Of a DNA stretch of 64,000 bases, positions 51,441 through 60,003 are shown piece after piece (position 1 is the stretch's first letter; each line of letters starts with the position of its first letter). The translations under genes were made by a program, and so were the position numbers. The notes under the pieces are model-generated. The model had not been told where the DNA came from. It made no database searches and was given only the letters and a program-made list of their open reading frames with translations. The stretch spans positions 1-64,000 of the forward strand of contig NZ_BNCD01000014.1 of assembly GCF_014656295.1 (NCBI RefSeq), written 5' to 3'. The DNA is from Streptomyces sulfonofaciens. Lineage in GTDB: Bacteria; Actinomycetota; Actinomycetes; Streptomycetales; Streptomycetaceae.

Positions 51441-51858
51441 AGCGCTTGCGCACCGTGATGTGCTTCGCCTCCGACGCCTCCTTGTGCATTCCCACGCTGA
51501 CCGTGAGCATCCCCTCGGCGTACGAGGCCTCCATGTCGTTCTCGTCGGCCCCGGCGGGCAGCGGCACGCTGCGCATCAGGGTCCCGTACCGTATCTCGCT
51601 GCGCTCCTTGTCGACGTCGTGTTCCGTGCGCTCGGCCCTGATGGTCAGCACACCCTCCTCGACGGTGAGGTCCAGGTCCTCGACGTCGATGCCCGGCAGT
51701 TCCGCACGCAGGACGTAGCGGCCGCCCTCGGCGTACGTCTCCATCCGCATCGCGTACAGATCGGACATGCCGGGCAGGGCGAGCCGGGACGGGAACCCTT
51801 CGAACCACTCGGGCAGGTCCGGGAACGAGAACCGCTGCTTGCGCGCGAGTGCGTTCAT
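51433..51858 (-). CDS. hsp20: Hsp20/alpha-crystallin small heat-shock protein
   Basis: A 141-residue ATP-independent chaperone. After a short N-terminal region (FSFPDLPEWFEGFPSRL) comes the alpha-crystallin domain: MRMETYAEGGRYVLRAELPGIDVEDLDLTV to RSVPLPAGADENDMEASYAEGMLTVSVG, where the A-x-x-x-G-L-type motif reads AEGMLTVSV. ATG 51858 follows an AAAGGAGG site. It is the counterpart of HspX/Acr in the DosR regulon and carries its own upstream copy of the island motif at 51941-51956. Confidence 0.95.
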   Translation of the reverse strand: MNALARKQRFSFPDLPEWFEGFPSRLALPGMSDLYAMRMETYAEGGRYVLRAELPGIDVEDLDLTVEEGVLTIRAERTEHDVDKERSEIRYGTLMRSVPLPAGADENDMEASYAEGMLTVSVGMHKEASEAKHITVRKRSM

Positions 51859-51940
51859 GGCCTTGCCTCCTTTCGCAATCCCGCGGTTCCCAGTCGAGCG
51901 CGCGGGACGGCCGGGTGCAGGTGCCGAACAGCCCGTTGTG

Positions 51941-51956
51941 CGGCCCGAACGTCCCC
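51941..51956 (-). promoter_or_regulatory. Dormancy-island motif, hsp20 promoter
   Basis: On the hsp20 strand the sequence GGGGACGTTCGGGCCG keeps GGGGAC-N3-CGG and then differs by one base from the exact copies. It lies 83-98 bases before the hsp20 start. Confidence 0.5.
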
Positions 51957-52031
51957 GCCCCGGGCCCGGCGCGCCCACCGGTGGCCCGCCGGGGGACCGC
52001 TGCCGGGGCGGCGCCGGATCGGGCGCCACGC

Positions 52032-52047
52032 GGGACCGACCGGCCCT
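52032..52047 (+). promoter_or_regulatory. Dormancy-island motif, first universal stress gene
   Basis: GGGACCGACCGGCCCT has the same half-sites with one extra spacer base. It lies 99-114 bases before the universal stress gene at 52146. Its CCGACCGGCCCT core recurs exactly before the phosphoketolase gene (57944-57955, other strand). Confidence 0.5.
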
Positions 52048-52145
52048 AGCGGGTGCGCCGCGCCGGTGCGACGTTGGCATCGGGGCCGCCCGACGTGCCG
52101 GCGGCCGCCCACGGGCGTGGCCGAACGGGACCGGAGGTGCACATC

Positions 52146-53012
52146 ATGCGGCGCACCATCGCTGCGGGAGTCGACGGGTCGCCCCAGAGCGTCGCGGCCG
52201 CCGGCTGGGCCGCCGACGAGGCCGCGAACCGCGGGCTCGAACTGCGGCTGGTCCACGTCCGCGACACCGGCGCCGCCGGGCCGGGACCGGTGGACGCGGC
52301 CGACCCGGCGCGGGAGCGCGACCGGCGGGAGCTCGCCGAGCTGGCCGACGGACTCGGCCGCACCCACCCGGCGCTTCCCGTGGAGACGGCAGAGCTGGAC
52401 GGCGAGCCGGTCGCCGAGCTGTGCCGGGCGGCTGAGGAGGCGGAGCTGACGGTGCTGGGCTCCCGGGGCCTCGGCGGCATCGCCGGCTTCGTCGCGGGCT
52501 CGGTCTCCCTGGGCGTGCTGGCGCACATCCGGCGGCCGGTCGTCCTGGTCGGGGAGCAGCGCTCACGCACCGGCGCGCGCGCCGGTGGCGAGACGGTGGT
52601 CGGGTGGGACCCGCACGGCCACCACGACGAGGCCCTCGACTTCGCCTTCCGGGCCGCGGAGCGGTACGGCGGCAGTCTGCGGGTCGTGTACACCTGGTCG
52701 ATCCCCGGCCTCTTCGGGCCCGACCTGGCCGGCTGCACATCGCTGCTGCGGTCCGACTGCATGGGCGAACACGAGCGGACGATGGATGAGGCGCTCGCTT
52801 CCTGGGCCGAGAAGTACCCGGCGGTCGCGGTGCGCGGACAGTGCGGCCAGGGACGCGCCGCACAGGCGCTCGTGGAGGCGTCGCAGCACGCCAGGCTCGT
52901 GGTCGTCGGCCGCAGGAACCGCCCGCACGGCCCGCGGGGGCGCATCGGCCCGGTCGCCCACGCTGTGGTCCACCACGCGAAGGCTCCGGTGGCCGTGGTC
53001 CCGCACGACTGA
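52146..53012 (+). CDS. Tandem-domain universal stress protein
   Basis: A 288-residue protein with two UspA domains (about 1-140 and 150-288). The first ends LTVLGSRGLGGIAGFVAGSVSLGVLAHIRRPVVLV, with the G-x2-G-x9-G-S ATP-binding pattern; the second ends LVVVGRRNR and HAVVHHAKAPVAVVPHD and has a partly altered ATP loop. ATG 52146 has a GGAGG site eight bases upstream. Tandem Usp proteins are the most abundant class of DosR-regulated genes. It is divergent from hsp20, and each has a copy of the island motif. Confidence 0.95.
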   Translation: MRRTIAAGVDGSPQSVAAAGWAADEAANRGLELRLVHVRDTGAAGPGPVDAADPARERDRRELAELADGLGRTHPALPVETAELDGEPVAELCRAAEEAELTVLGSRGLGGIAGFVAGSVSLGVLAHIRRPVVLVGEQRSRTGARAGGETVVGWDPHGHHDEALDFAFRAAERYGGSLRVVYTWSIPGLFGPDLAGCTSLLRSDCMGEHERTMDEALASWAEKYPAVAVRGQCGQGRAAQALVEASQHARLVVVGRRNRPHGPRGRIGPVAHAVVHHAKAPVAVVPHD

Positions 53013-53269
53013 GGACCGTGACCGGGGGGCACGGCCCGTGGTCCGGACAAAGGACCCGCCCGCCGCTCCCGCGGGCCGCAGGTTCGCCGCCGCGCCCGCG
53101 GACCTCGCCGACCGCCCCGCGTCCGCCGCCGAACCGCCCGAGGCCCTGCCCGCCCCGGGCCGTGATCGGGAGGACGGCCCGGTGACCACCCGGGTCCACG
53201 ACCGAGAGCGCACATGGGCGGCTGAGGTCCACGACCGAGGACGCGGTCCGGCGGCCCCGGGGGCGGTGC

Positions 53270-54253
53270 TCACACCACCGACAGCACCTCACTCACCGGC
53301 CTGGGCGGCGCGGCCGGCTCCTGCGCTCCGTACCCGAGCCGCAGCAGCATCTGCACGTAGCCCATGCCCGCGAGCGGATCGCGCAGTGCCCAGCGCAGTT
53401 GCGGCCACCTGAGGGCCGGCGGTTCCAGCGACATGGCCAGGCCGTCCAGCGCGGCTGCCAGCAGCACGCGCTCCATCGCCTGACCCGCACGGAGCCAGTC
53501 GAGCGGGCCGTCCTCACGGGTGCCCAGCACCGCGACGAAGGGCGCCTCCTCGAACGCGGCGGTGGCACAGCCCGGAGGCGGTCCGGCACCGAGGAAGTCG
53601 CCCACCGGCGCTCCGCCGCCGTGCGGGCCGGCCCCGGGCGCGGCGGACGGGACACCGCCGCCGGACACGGTGTCTGTGTGCGTCCTGGCCCAGCGGGCCA
53701 CCTGCCGGTGCACGTCCGTGCGCGACGCCTCCGGGGCCTCGGCGTCCTCGGCGAGGTCCAGCAGCGCCTGCGCGTGCCGGGCGTCCGGGAACGCCAGGCG
53801 GGCCCCCTCGGCCGCCGCGGCGCCGCGCAGCTCGTCGAGGAGTGCGGCGGGGATCTGCTCACCGGTGAACGGGTGGTCCGCGCCGTGCCGCCGCCGGACG
53901 GCCGGGTACAGGGCGGCGAGATCGGCCCGGGCGGTGCCGGGCGGCCGCAGGGTGGTCACGGCGAGCAGGCCGGGGTCGCCTGGATCGGGCAGCAGGTCCG
54001 TCCTGGTCCCGCGGCCCCCGTGTGCGGCGGCCACCCGCAGGTTGAACAGTGCCGCACCGCACTCGAGGCGCAGCTCCCGGTGCGCCGGGTCGTCGTGCGG
54101 CAGGGCACGGGACGACTCCGTGCGCAGCTCCAGCGTGTCGCCGTCCCGTACGTGCCGCACCAACCACGGCTGCGCGCTCTGCAGGGCGGGCGCCATGACC
54201 GCGTCCGCGACCAGCGACGCCACGTCCGGCGCATCGAGCGTGGGGGAAGACAC
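53270..54253 (-). CDS. Nitroreductase-fold protein, Acg family
   Basis: A 327-residue protein resembling the Acg/Rv2032 group of flavin nitroreductase-like proteins. The N-terminal segment SLVADAVMAPALQSAQPWLVRH is the shortened nitroreductase FMN-binding start (usually APSxxNxQPW), then ALPHDDPAHRELRLECGAALFNLRVAAAHGG, and the C-terminal QAMERVLLAAALDGLAMS and LRWALRDPLAGMGYVQMLLRLGYG. Acg proteins are induced by hypoxia and nitric oxide and may store rather than turn over flavin. The GTG start at 54253 has an AAGGAGG site. Two motif-like sites precede it. Confidence 0.88.
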   Translation of the reverse strand: MSSPTLDAPDVASLVADAVMAPALQSAQPWLVRHVRDGDTLELRTESSRALPHDDPAHRELRLECGAALFNLRVAAAHGGRGTRTDLLPDPGDPGLLAVTTLRPPGTARADLAALYPAVRRRHGADHPFTGEQIPAALLDELRGAAAAEGARLAFPDARHAQALLDLAEDAEAPEASRTDVHRQVARWARTHTDTVSGGGVPSAAPGAGPHGGGAPVGDFLGAGPPPGCATAAFEEAPFVAVLGTREDGPLDWLRAGQAMERVLLAAALDGLAMSLEPPALRWPQLRWALRDPLAGMGYVQMLLRLGYGAQEPAAPPRPVSEVLSVV

Positions 54254-54349
54254 CGCGTCCTCCTTCGTGCCGGCGTGCCCCGGGCGACCCGCCTCCGCGG
54301 ACGGCCGGGTTGCGTGTCTCAAGGGTGGGCGCCCGCGCGCGGTGCGGGA

Positions 54350-54387
54350 AGGGGCCGAGGGGCCCGGGCGGGGATCGGAAGGTCCCC
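54350..54387 (-). promoter_or_regulatory. Two dormancy-island motif-like sites, nitroreductase promoter
   Basis: On the nitroreductase strand, GGGGACCTTCCGATCCCC (54370-54387) shares GGGGACCTTC with the DUF1876 site, and GGGCCCCTCGGCCCCT (54350-54365) shares its CGGCCCC half. They lie 97-134 bases before the start codon. Confidence 0.45.
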
Positions 54388-54437
54388 GGCGTGCGGGTGC
54401 GGCCCGATCCGGCGGCGCCCCGCGCCCCGTCGGCCGC

Positions 54438-55361
54438 TCAGTCGTGCGGCACCACGGCGACGGGAGCGTCCGAATGGTGCAGCACCATGTGGGTCACCGA
54501 ACCGATGTGGCCTCCCGCGGACAGCCGCCTGTTCCGCCGTCCGACGACCAGGAGCGCCGCTCCCCGGGAGGCGTCCACCAGGTGCGAGGCCACCTTGCCC
54601 ACGACCGGCTGCTCGGCCACCTCCACCCCGGGGAAGTCCTCGCTCCAGGGCCGTAGCACCTCCGCGACGCCACCGCCGGACCGCTGCCCGCCGGCCTGCG
54701 CGCCCCGGGGCCGGACGAGTCCGTTCTCGTCGCCGTCCGGGGCAGGCGGGGCGCCGCCGTGCACCACCCGAAGCCGTGCCCCGCGCACCGCCGCGGCCTG
54801 GAACGCGAACGCGATCGGGGGGCCGGCCGGGCTGCGGGCGTCCAGGCCCAGCACCACGTCCCGGTACCCGGCGGGCAGGGCGTTCGCGACGTCACCGGTG
54901 CCGTCCGGTGCCTTTCCGCCCGGGCCGTGCTCGCCGACCAGGACGACCGGCCGGGTGCAGCGCGCCACCGCGGCGAGCGCCACCGACCCCACCAGGAAAC
55001 CGGCCACCATGCTCAGCCGCCGGGCGCCCAGCACCAGCAGTTCGGCCTCCTGCGCGGCGTCCACCAGCGCGGTGACCGGCTGCCCCGCGACCTGCTCCCT
55101 GCGTACCCGCAGACCCGCGTGACGCCGCGCGAGGTCGTCCCGTACGGCGTCGAGCAGCGGTTCGGCCCTGCCGCCGCGGCCGCCGGCCCCGGCAGGCGAG
55201 GACGGGACCGTGGCCGGCGGCGCAAAGGCGTAGGGCTGCCACACCCAGGCGTGCACCAGTCGCAGCGGAAGATCGCGCAGCAGCGCCTCGTCGGCGGCCC
55301 ACTCGGCGGCGACCCGGCTCTCCCGGGAGCCGTCGAGCCCGGCCACCACGCTCCTGGTCAT
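54438..55361 (-). CDS. Tandem-domain universal stress protein
   Basis: A 307-residue protein with two UspA domains. The first begins SVVAGLDGSRESRVAAEWAADEALLRDLPLRLVHAWVW and ends LLVLGARRLSMVAGFLVGSVALAAVARCTRPVVLVGE; the second ends LLVVGRRNRRLSAGGHIGSVTHMVLHHSDAPVAVVPHD, with a good ATP-binding glycine pattern. ATG 55361 has a GGAGG site seven bases upstream. An exact copy of the island motif lies at 55424-55439. It follows the phosphoketolase gene on the same strand at a 125-base gap. Confidence 0.95.
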   Translation of the reverse strand: MTRSVVAGLDGSRESRVAAEWAADEALLRDLPLRLVHAWVWQPYAFAPPATVPSSPAGAGGRGGRAEPLLDAVRDDLARRHAGLRVRREQVAGQPVTALVDAAQEAELLVLGARRLSMVAGFLVGSVALAAVARCTRPVVLVGEHGPGGKAPDGTGDVANALPAGYRDVVLGLDARSPAGPPIAFAFQAAAVRGARLRVVHGGAPPAPDGDENGLVRPRGAQAGGQRSGGGVAEVLRPWSEDFPGVEVAEQPVVGKVASHLVDASRGAALLVVGRRNRRLSAGGHIGSVTHMVLHHSDAPVAVVPHD

Positions 55362-55423
55362 CGGCGGACCTCCTCGCACCGGATCCGCTCTCCACTGTCG
55401 GGGCGGGCCGCCTCGCGGCGGCA

Positions 55424-55439
55424 GGGGCCGCTCGTCCCC
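55424..55439 (-). promoter_or_regulatory. Dormancy-island motif, second universal stress gene
   Basis: On the gene strand GGGGACGAGCGGCCCC matches the DUF1876 site in all fixed positions (GGGGAC-N3-CGGCCCC). It lies 63-78 bases before the start, in the short gap behind the phosphoketolase gene. Confidence 0.6.
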
Positions 55440-55486
55440 GCCGGGGGGTCGCCCGGCCCGTGCGGGCGCCGGCCGGCGGCGGCTCC

Positions 55487-57871
55487 TCAGCGGGCCCAGC
55501 TCCAGTCCGCGACCTCCGGCAGATCACGCCCGTGCTCGCGGATCCACACGTGGTGGCGCAGCCGTGCGTCCTCCATCAGTTGGCGCACCGGGGCCGCACG
55601 CACCGCGAGCCCCGGAACCCGGTCGATGACGTCCATGACCAGCCGGTAGCGGTCCAGGTCGTTGCGGACCACCATGTCGAACGGGGTGGTGGTCGTGCCG
55701 ATCTCCTTGTAGCCGCGCACGTGCAGGTGCCCGTGGCCGGCGCGCCGGTAGGCCAGGCGGTGGATCAGCCACGGGTAGCCGTGGTAGGCGAAGATGACGG
55801 GCTTGTCCCGCGTGAACAGCGCGTCGTAGTCGGCGCCGCTCATACCGTGCGGGTGCTCCTCCTGGGGCAGCAGCCGCGCCAGGTCGACGACGTTGACCAT
55901 CCGGACGGCCAGTTCCGGCAGATGGGTGCGGAGCAGTCGGACCGCTGCCAGCGTCTCCTGCGTCGGCACGTCGCCGGCGGACGCCAGCACCACGTCGGGC
56001 TCCCGGGTGCCGTCCTCGTTGCCCGCCCAGTGCCAGATCCCGGCGCCGCGTGCGCAGTGCGCGTTCGCCTCGTCGAGCGTCAGCCAGTCGAAGCAGGGCT
56101 GCTTGCCGGCCACCACCACGTTGACGTAGTCCCGGCTGCGCAGCACGTGGTCGGCGGTGGACAGCAGGGTGTTGGTGTCCGGCGGCAGGTAGACCCGTAC
56201 GACCTCCGGGCTCTTGTTGAGGATGTGGTCGACGAAACCCGGGTCCTGGTGGGAGAAGCCGTTGTGGTCCTGGCGCCACACGTGCGAGGTCAACAGGTAG
56301 TTGAGGGAGGCGATGGAGGCCCGCCAGGGCAGCCTGCGGGTCACGCGGAGCCACTTGATGTGCTGGTTGACCATGGAGTCGACGATGTGGGCGAACGCCT
56401 CGTAGCTGGCGAAGAGCCCGTGCCTGCCGGTGAGCAGGTAGCCCTCCAGCCAGCCCTGGCAGGTGTGCTCGGAGAGGATCTCCATCACCCGCCCGTGCCG
56501 GTCGAGGTCCTCGTCGACCGGAAGCTGCTGCTCCTGCCATGCCTTGCCGCTGGCGCCGTAGACGGCCTGAAGGCGGTTGGAGGCGGTCTCGTCGGCACCG
56601 AGGAGCCGGAAGTTCCTGCTGCCGGCGGTGGCCCGCATGACCTCCTCCAGCAGGTCGCCGAGGACCCGGGTGGGCTCGTGCGTCGTACGGCCGGGCCCCT
56701 CGACCGGGACGGCGTACCGCTCCAGCGGAGGCATGGGCAGCTCGCGCAGGCGCAGGCCGCCGTTGGCGTACGGGGTCGCGCCGAGCCGTTTCGCGCCCTG
56801 CGGGACGCAGGCCAGCACCTCGGGCCGCGGCCGCCCCTGCTCGTCGAAGAGCTGCTGGGGACCGTAGGAGCGCATCCAGGACTCAAGCTGGCGCAGGTGC
56901 TCCGGGTTCTGCCGGACGGCGGGCAGCGGCACCTGGTGGGACCGCCAGGTGCCCTCGACGGGCAGCGAGTCCACCTCGGCGGGACCGGTCCAGCCCTTCG
57001 GGGTGCGCAGCACGATCACGGGCCAGCGGGGGCGCTCGGCCGCGCCGTCGTGCCGGGCGGCGCGCTGGATCATCGCGATGCGGTCCAGGGCGGTGTCCAT
57101 GGCCTGCGCCAGGGCGCGGTGCACGGTCGCCGGGTCGTCACCGGCCACGTGGAGGGGTGCGTGCCCGTAGCCCCGCAGCAGGTCGTCCAGTTCGCTCTCG
57201 GGCAGCCGGGCGAGCACGGTCGGATTGGCGATCTTGTAGCCGTTCAGATGCAGGATCGGCAGCACGGCACCGTCGTGCACCGGGTCCAGGAACTTGTTGG
57301 AGTGCCAGGACGTGGCCAGCGGGCCCGTCTCGGCCTCGCCGTCCCCGATGACGCACGCGACCAGCAGATCCGGGTGGTCCAGGGCGGCGCCGTAGGCGTG
57401 CGAGAGGGAGTAGCCCAGCTCGCCGCCCTCGTGGATGGAGCCGGGCGTCTCCGGTGCGACGTGGCTCGGCACCCCGCCGGGGAAGGAGAACTGCCGAAAG
57501 AGCCTGCCCATGCCGGGGGCGTCGCGGGAGACGTCCGGGTACGTCTCGGAGTACGAGCCCTCCAGCCAGGAGTTGGCGAGCACGGCCGGCCCGCCGTGCC
57601 CCGGCCCCCACACGCACAGGGCGTCCTGGTCGCGCGCCTTGATCACCCTGTTGAGGTGTGTGTGGACCAGGTTCAGCCCCGGGGTGGTGCCCCAGTGGCC
57701 CAGCAGGCGCGGTTTGACGTGCTCCGGACGCAACGGCTCCGTCAGCAGCGGGTTGGCCATCAGGTAGATCTGGCCGACCGCCAGGTAGTTGGCGGCCCGC
57801 CAGTGGGCGTCGAGGAGGCGCACCTCGTCGTCCGTGAGCCACGCCGTCGTCTTCTCCGGGGCGTCGAGCAT
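55487..57871 (-). CDS. xfp: Phosphoketolase (xylulose-5-P/fructose-6-P)
   Basis: A 794-residue thiamine-diphosphate enzyme that cleaves xylulose-5-phosphate or fructose-6-phosphate to acetyl phosphate. Both family signatures are present: EGGELGYSLSHAYGA and HPDLLVACVIGDGEAETGPLA. Other marks are GHWGTTPGLNLVHTHLNR at about 60, GPGHGGPAVLANSWLEGSYSE, QDHNGFSHQDPGF with the cofactor-activating region, and HDY-like YHGYPWLIHRLAYRR near the end. ATG 57871 has a GGAAGGAA site. Full length. It could give ATP and acetyl units when oxygen is low, which fits its place in the island. Confidence 0.95.
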   Translation of the reverse strand: MLDAPEKTTAWLTDDEVRLLDAHWRAANYLAVGQIYLMANPLLTEPLRPEHVKPRLLGHWGTTPGLNLVHTHLNRVIKARDQDALCVWGPGHGGPAVLANSWLEGSYSETYPDVSRDAPGMGRLFRQFSFPGGVPSHVAPETPGSIHEGGELGYSLSHAYGAALDHPDLLVACVIGDGEAETGPLATSWHSNKFLDPVHDGAVLPILHLNGYKIANPTVLARLPESELDDLLRGYGHAPLHVAGDDPATVHRALAQAMDTALDRIAMIQRAARHDGAAERPRWPVIVLRTPKGWTGPAEVDSLPVEGTWRSHQVPLPAVRQNPEHLRQLESWMRSYGPQQLFDEQGRPRPEVLACVPQGAKRLGATPYANGGLRLRELPMPPLERYAVPVEGPGRTTHEPTRVLGDLLEEVMRATAGSRNFRLLGADETASNRLQAVYGASGKAWQEQQLPVDEDLDRHGRVMEILSEHTCQGWLEGYLLTGRHGLFASYEAFAHIVDSMVNQHIKWLRVTRRLPWRASIASLNYLLTSHVWRQDHNGFSHQDPGFVDHILNKSPEVVRVYLPPDTNTLLSTADHVLRSRDYVNVVVAGKQPCFDWLTLDEANAHCARGAGIWHWAGNEDGTREPDVVLASAGDVPTQETLAAVRLLRTHLPELAVRMVNVVDLARLLPQEEHPHGMSGADYDALFTRDKPVIFAYHGYPWLIHRLAYRRAGHGHLHVRGYKEIGTTTTPFDMVVRNDLDRYRLVMDVIDRVPGLAVRAAPVRQLMEDARLRHHVWIREHGRDLPEVADWSWAR

Positions 57872-57943
57872 GAGGGTTCCTTCCGTGGTGAGAGACGGAT
57901 GCACGTCTTCTTCCACCGACTACCCCCACGGCACGACCGCGAC

Positions 57944-57955
57944 AGGGCCGGTCGG
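57944..57955 (-). promoter_or_regulatory. Dormancy-island motif variant, phosphoketolase promoter
   Basis: On the gene strand CCGACCGGCCCT is identical to 12 bases of the site at 52036-52047. It lies 73-84 bases before the phosphoketolase start. Confidence 0.45.
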
Positions 57956-57975
57956 GCTACCGGGTGGCCGCCCTG

Positions 57976-58110
57976 CCGGATCCGAAACCGGGCCCCGTCC
58001 TGACCGGGCCCGGCCTGGACCGGGTCCGACCGGATCCGGGCCGTCCGAACCGGGACCCCGCCGAAACCGGCCTGTCCGAAACCGGACCCGCCGGAGCCGG
58101 GCGCCCCGGC
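57976..58110. repeat. Degenerate CCGAAACCGG-type tandem repeats
   Basis: Short units such as CCGAAACCGG, CCGGATCCGGG and CCTGACCGGG follow each other with 10-20 base spacing between the phosphoketolase promoter and the esterase gene. The intergenic region 57872-58344 holds no recognisable gene; the esterase promoter should lie in its last 200 bases. Confidence 0.6.
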
Positions 58111-58344
58111 CGGCCCCGGCGCCGCGGTACGCCGCGGCCCCGGGTGTGGCGGGGCACCACAGGCCGAACGGGTCAGGTGTGTGCCCCGCGTCCGCTTGCC
58201 GAGCGGCCCGAAGCGCCTACGGTGCGCTCAGACCCGGGGCGGTCCGGGACGCACGGACGGCACCGCCACGACCGGACGCGGCCGCGGCCGCCGTCCGCCG
58301 CCGCCGGGTCGCACCCCCCATTACCTTCTCGACGGGAGGGCCGC

Positions 58345-59343
58345 ATGGCGGTCAGTGACCGTACCCGCAGCTTCCGACTCCGGTTCCTGTGGGCAGCGTT
58401 GGTGGCGCTGCTCATCCAGATGGTCGGCGCCCCGCAGAGCGCGTCGGCGGCCGGCCTCACCCAGGTGACGGGCTTCGGCTCCAACCCGGGCAACCTCGGT
58501 ATGTACGCCTACCTCCCGGACGGCCTGCCGTCCGGGGCGCCCCTGGTCGTCGCGCTGCACGGCTGCACACAGAGCGCGACCGACTACTACGGCCACTCCG
58601 GCTGGCCCAAGTTCGCCGACGCCGACGACTTCGCCGTGGTCTTCCCGCAGACCACCGCCGTCAACAACATCAGCTCGTGCTTCAACTGGTTCCAGCCGGG
58701 CGACTACACCCGGGGCCAGGGCGAGGCGCTCTCCGTCAGGCAGATGGTGGCCTACGCGATCGCGCACTACGGCAGCGACCCGCGCCGGGTGTACGTCACC
58801 GGGCTCTCGGCGGGCGGTGCCATGACCGCGGTGCTGCTCGCCGACTACCCGGACGTGTTCGCCGGGGGCGCCATCGACTCCGGGATCCCCGCGGGCTGCG
58901 CCACCAGCCTCATCAACGCCACGACCTGCCAGTACACCGCGGTGAACAAGACGCCGGCGGCCTGGGGCAACCTGGTGCGCAACGCCTCCGGCGGCTGGAC
59001 GGGGCCCTGGCCGCGGGTGGCGATCTGGCACGGCACCGGCGACACCACGGTGGTGCCCGCGAACGCGACCGAGTCGCGCGACCAGTGGACCAACGTGTGG
59101 GGCATCAGCAACACGCCGTCCTCCACGTCCGCCCTGCCGGGGAACACCACCAGGGCGGTGTATCCGGACGCCGGCGGACGCCCGGCGGTGGAGACGTACA
59201 CCGTCTCCGGCATGGCGCACGGCCTCGCCGTCGACCCGGGTTCGGGCGCCGAGCAGTGCGGCACGACCGGGGCCTACTACCTGGACCGGATCTGCTCCAG
59301 CTACTACACGGCGCGGTTCTGGGGGCTCGACGGCTCCTTGTGA
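58345..59343 (+). CDS. Secreted CE1/PHB-depolymerase-like esterase
   Basis: A 332-residue exported alpha/beta hydrolase. Signal peptide about 1-35 (FLWAALVALLIQMVGAPQSASA). The family block LVVALHGCTQSATDYYGHSGW carries the oxyanion region, GLSAGGAMTAVLLADYPD the nucleophile Ser in GxSxG, and VSGMAHGLAVD the catalytic His. Four or more Cys suggest disulfides. Relatives include acetylxylan and feruloyl esterases and short-chain polyhydroxyalkanoate depolymerases (LpqC type). ATG 58345 has a GGGAGGG site. With a GH8 enzyme in the window a hemicellulose esterase is plausible, but polyester hydrolysis cannot be excluded. Confidence 0.9.
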   Translation: MAVSDRTRSFRLRFLWAALVALLIQMVGAPQSASAAGLTQVTGFGSNPGNLGMYAYLPDGLPSGAPLVVALHGCTQSATDYYGHSGWPKFADADDFAVVFPQTTAVNNISSCFNWFQPGDYTRGQGEALSVRQMVAYAIAHYGSDPRRVYVTGLSAGGAMTAVLLADYPDVFAGGAIDSGIPAGCATSLINATTCQYTAVNKTPAAWGNLVRNASGGWTGPWPRVAIWHGTGDTTVVPANATESRDQWTNVWGISNTPSSTSALPGNTTRAVYPDAGGRPAVETYTVSGMAHGLAVDPGSGAEQCGTTGAYYLDRICSSYYTARFWGLDGSL

Positions 59344-59383
59344 GGAGTGCGCGGGACACCGTGGGACCGGTCGTCTCCGGACC

Positions 59384-59420
59384 CCGACGGGCGGCGCCGT
59401 GCTGCGGCGCCGCCCGTCGG
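59384..59420. terminator. Hairpin terminator of the esterase gene
   Basis: Arms 59384-59398 and 59406-59420 pair perfectly, with one more pair inside the loop (16 pairs in all). It starts 41 bases after the esterase stop. Confidence 0.88.
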
Positions 59421-59565
59421 CCCACGGAGCGGCCGGGAGGCGTTGTGCACGACCGCCCCCCGCCGCAGCGCCAGAAGTCCGTTTCCGCTCCCCGGAAGAA
59501 GGGCATCGATGGACTCGGCCCCCGCTCGACGCCCCCGTCCACCGCGGCCCAGCGGAGGGACTCCC

Positions 59566-59959
59566 ATGGCGTTCTCCCTCGGCATCGTCGGCGCAGGGCG
59601 GTTCTCCGGGCACTTCGCCCGGCGAGCAGTTGCGGCCCAGGCCGACCCTGCCGCCCGACGACCCCTCGCTCCAGCACATCGACCCGGCGCTGCGGACGGC
59701 CTTCACCTCCGGTTCCGCGCCGGTGCACGACAGGACCCGGCTGCCGCGCGCCTTCGACCTGCTGCCCAGCGGTCACGAGGGCAGCCACCACTTCCTCGCG
59801 GACGACTTCGTGACCGCCGTCAACACCCGCACCCTGCCGGCCGTCAACGCCTGGGTCGCCGCCCGCTACACCCTGCCCGGCATCGTCGCCCACGAGTCCG
59901 CACGGCAGGGCGGCGCCCGGCTGCCGATCGACGACTTCGGTGACGCGCCCGGCACCTGA
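59566..59959 (+). pseudogene. Gfo/Idh/MocA oxidoreductase remnant
   Basis: After a GGAGGG site, ATG 59566 gives MAFSLGIVGAGRFSGHFARR, the NAD(P)-binding start of this sugar-oxidoreductase family. About 60 bases later another frame takes over with HIDPALRTAFTSGSAPVHD and HHFLADDFVTAVNTRTLPAVNAWVAARYTLPGIVAHESARQGG, the C-terminal end. Around 250 central residues, including the catalytic EKP/His region, are missing and the joint is out of frame. Its original role in sugar use cannot be known. Confidence 0.75.
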
Positions 59960-60003
59960 CCGCCGGGCCGGCCGGCGTCCCGTGACCGGCCCCGCAGTGT
60001 CGG

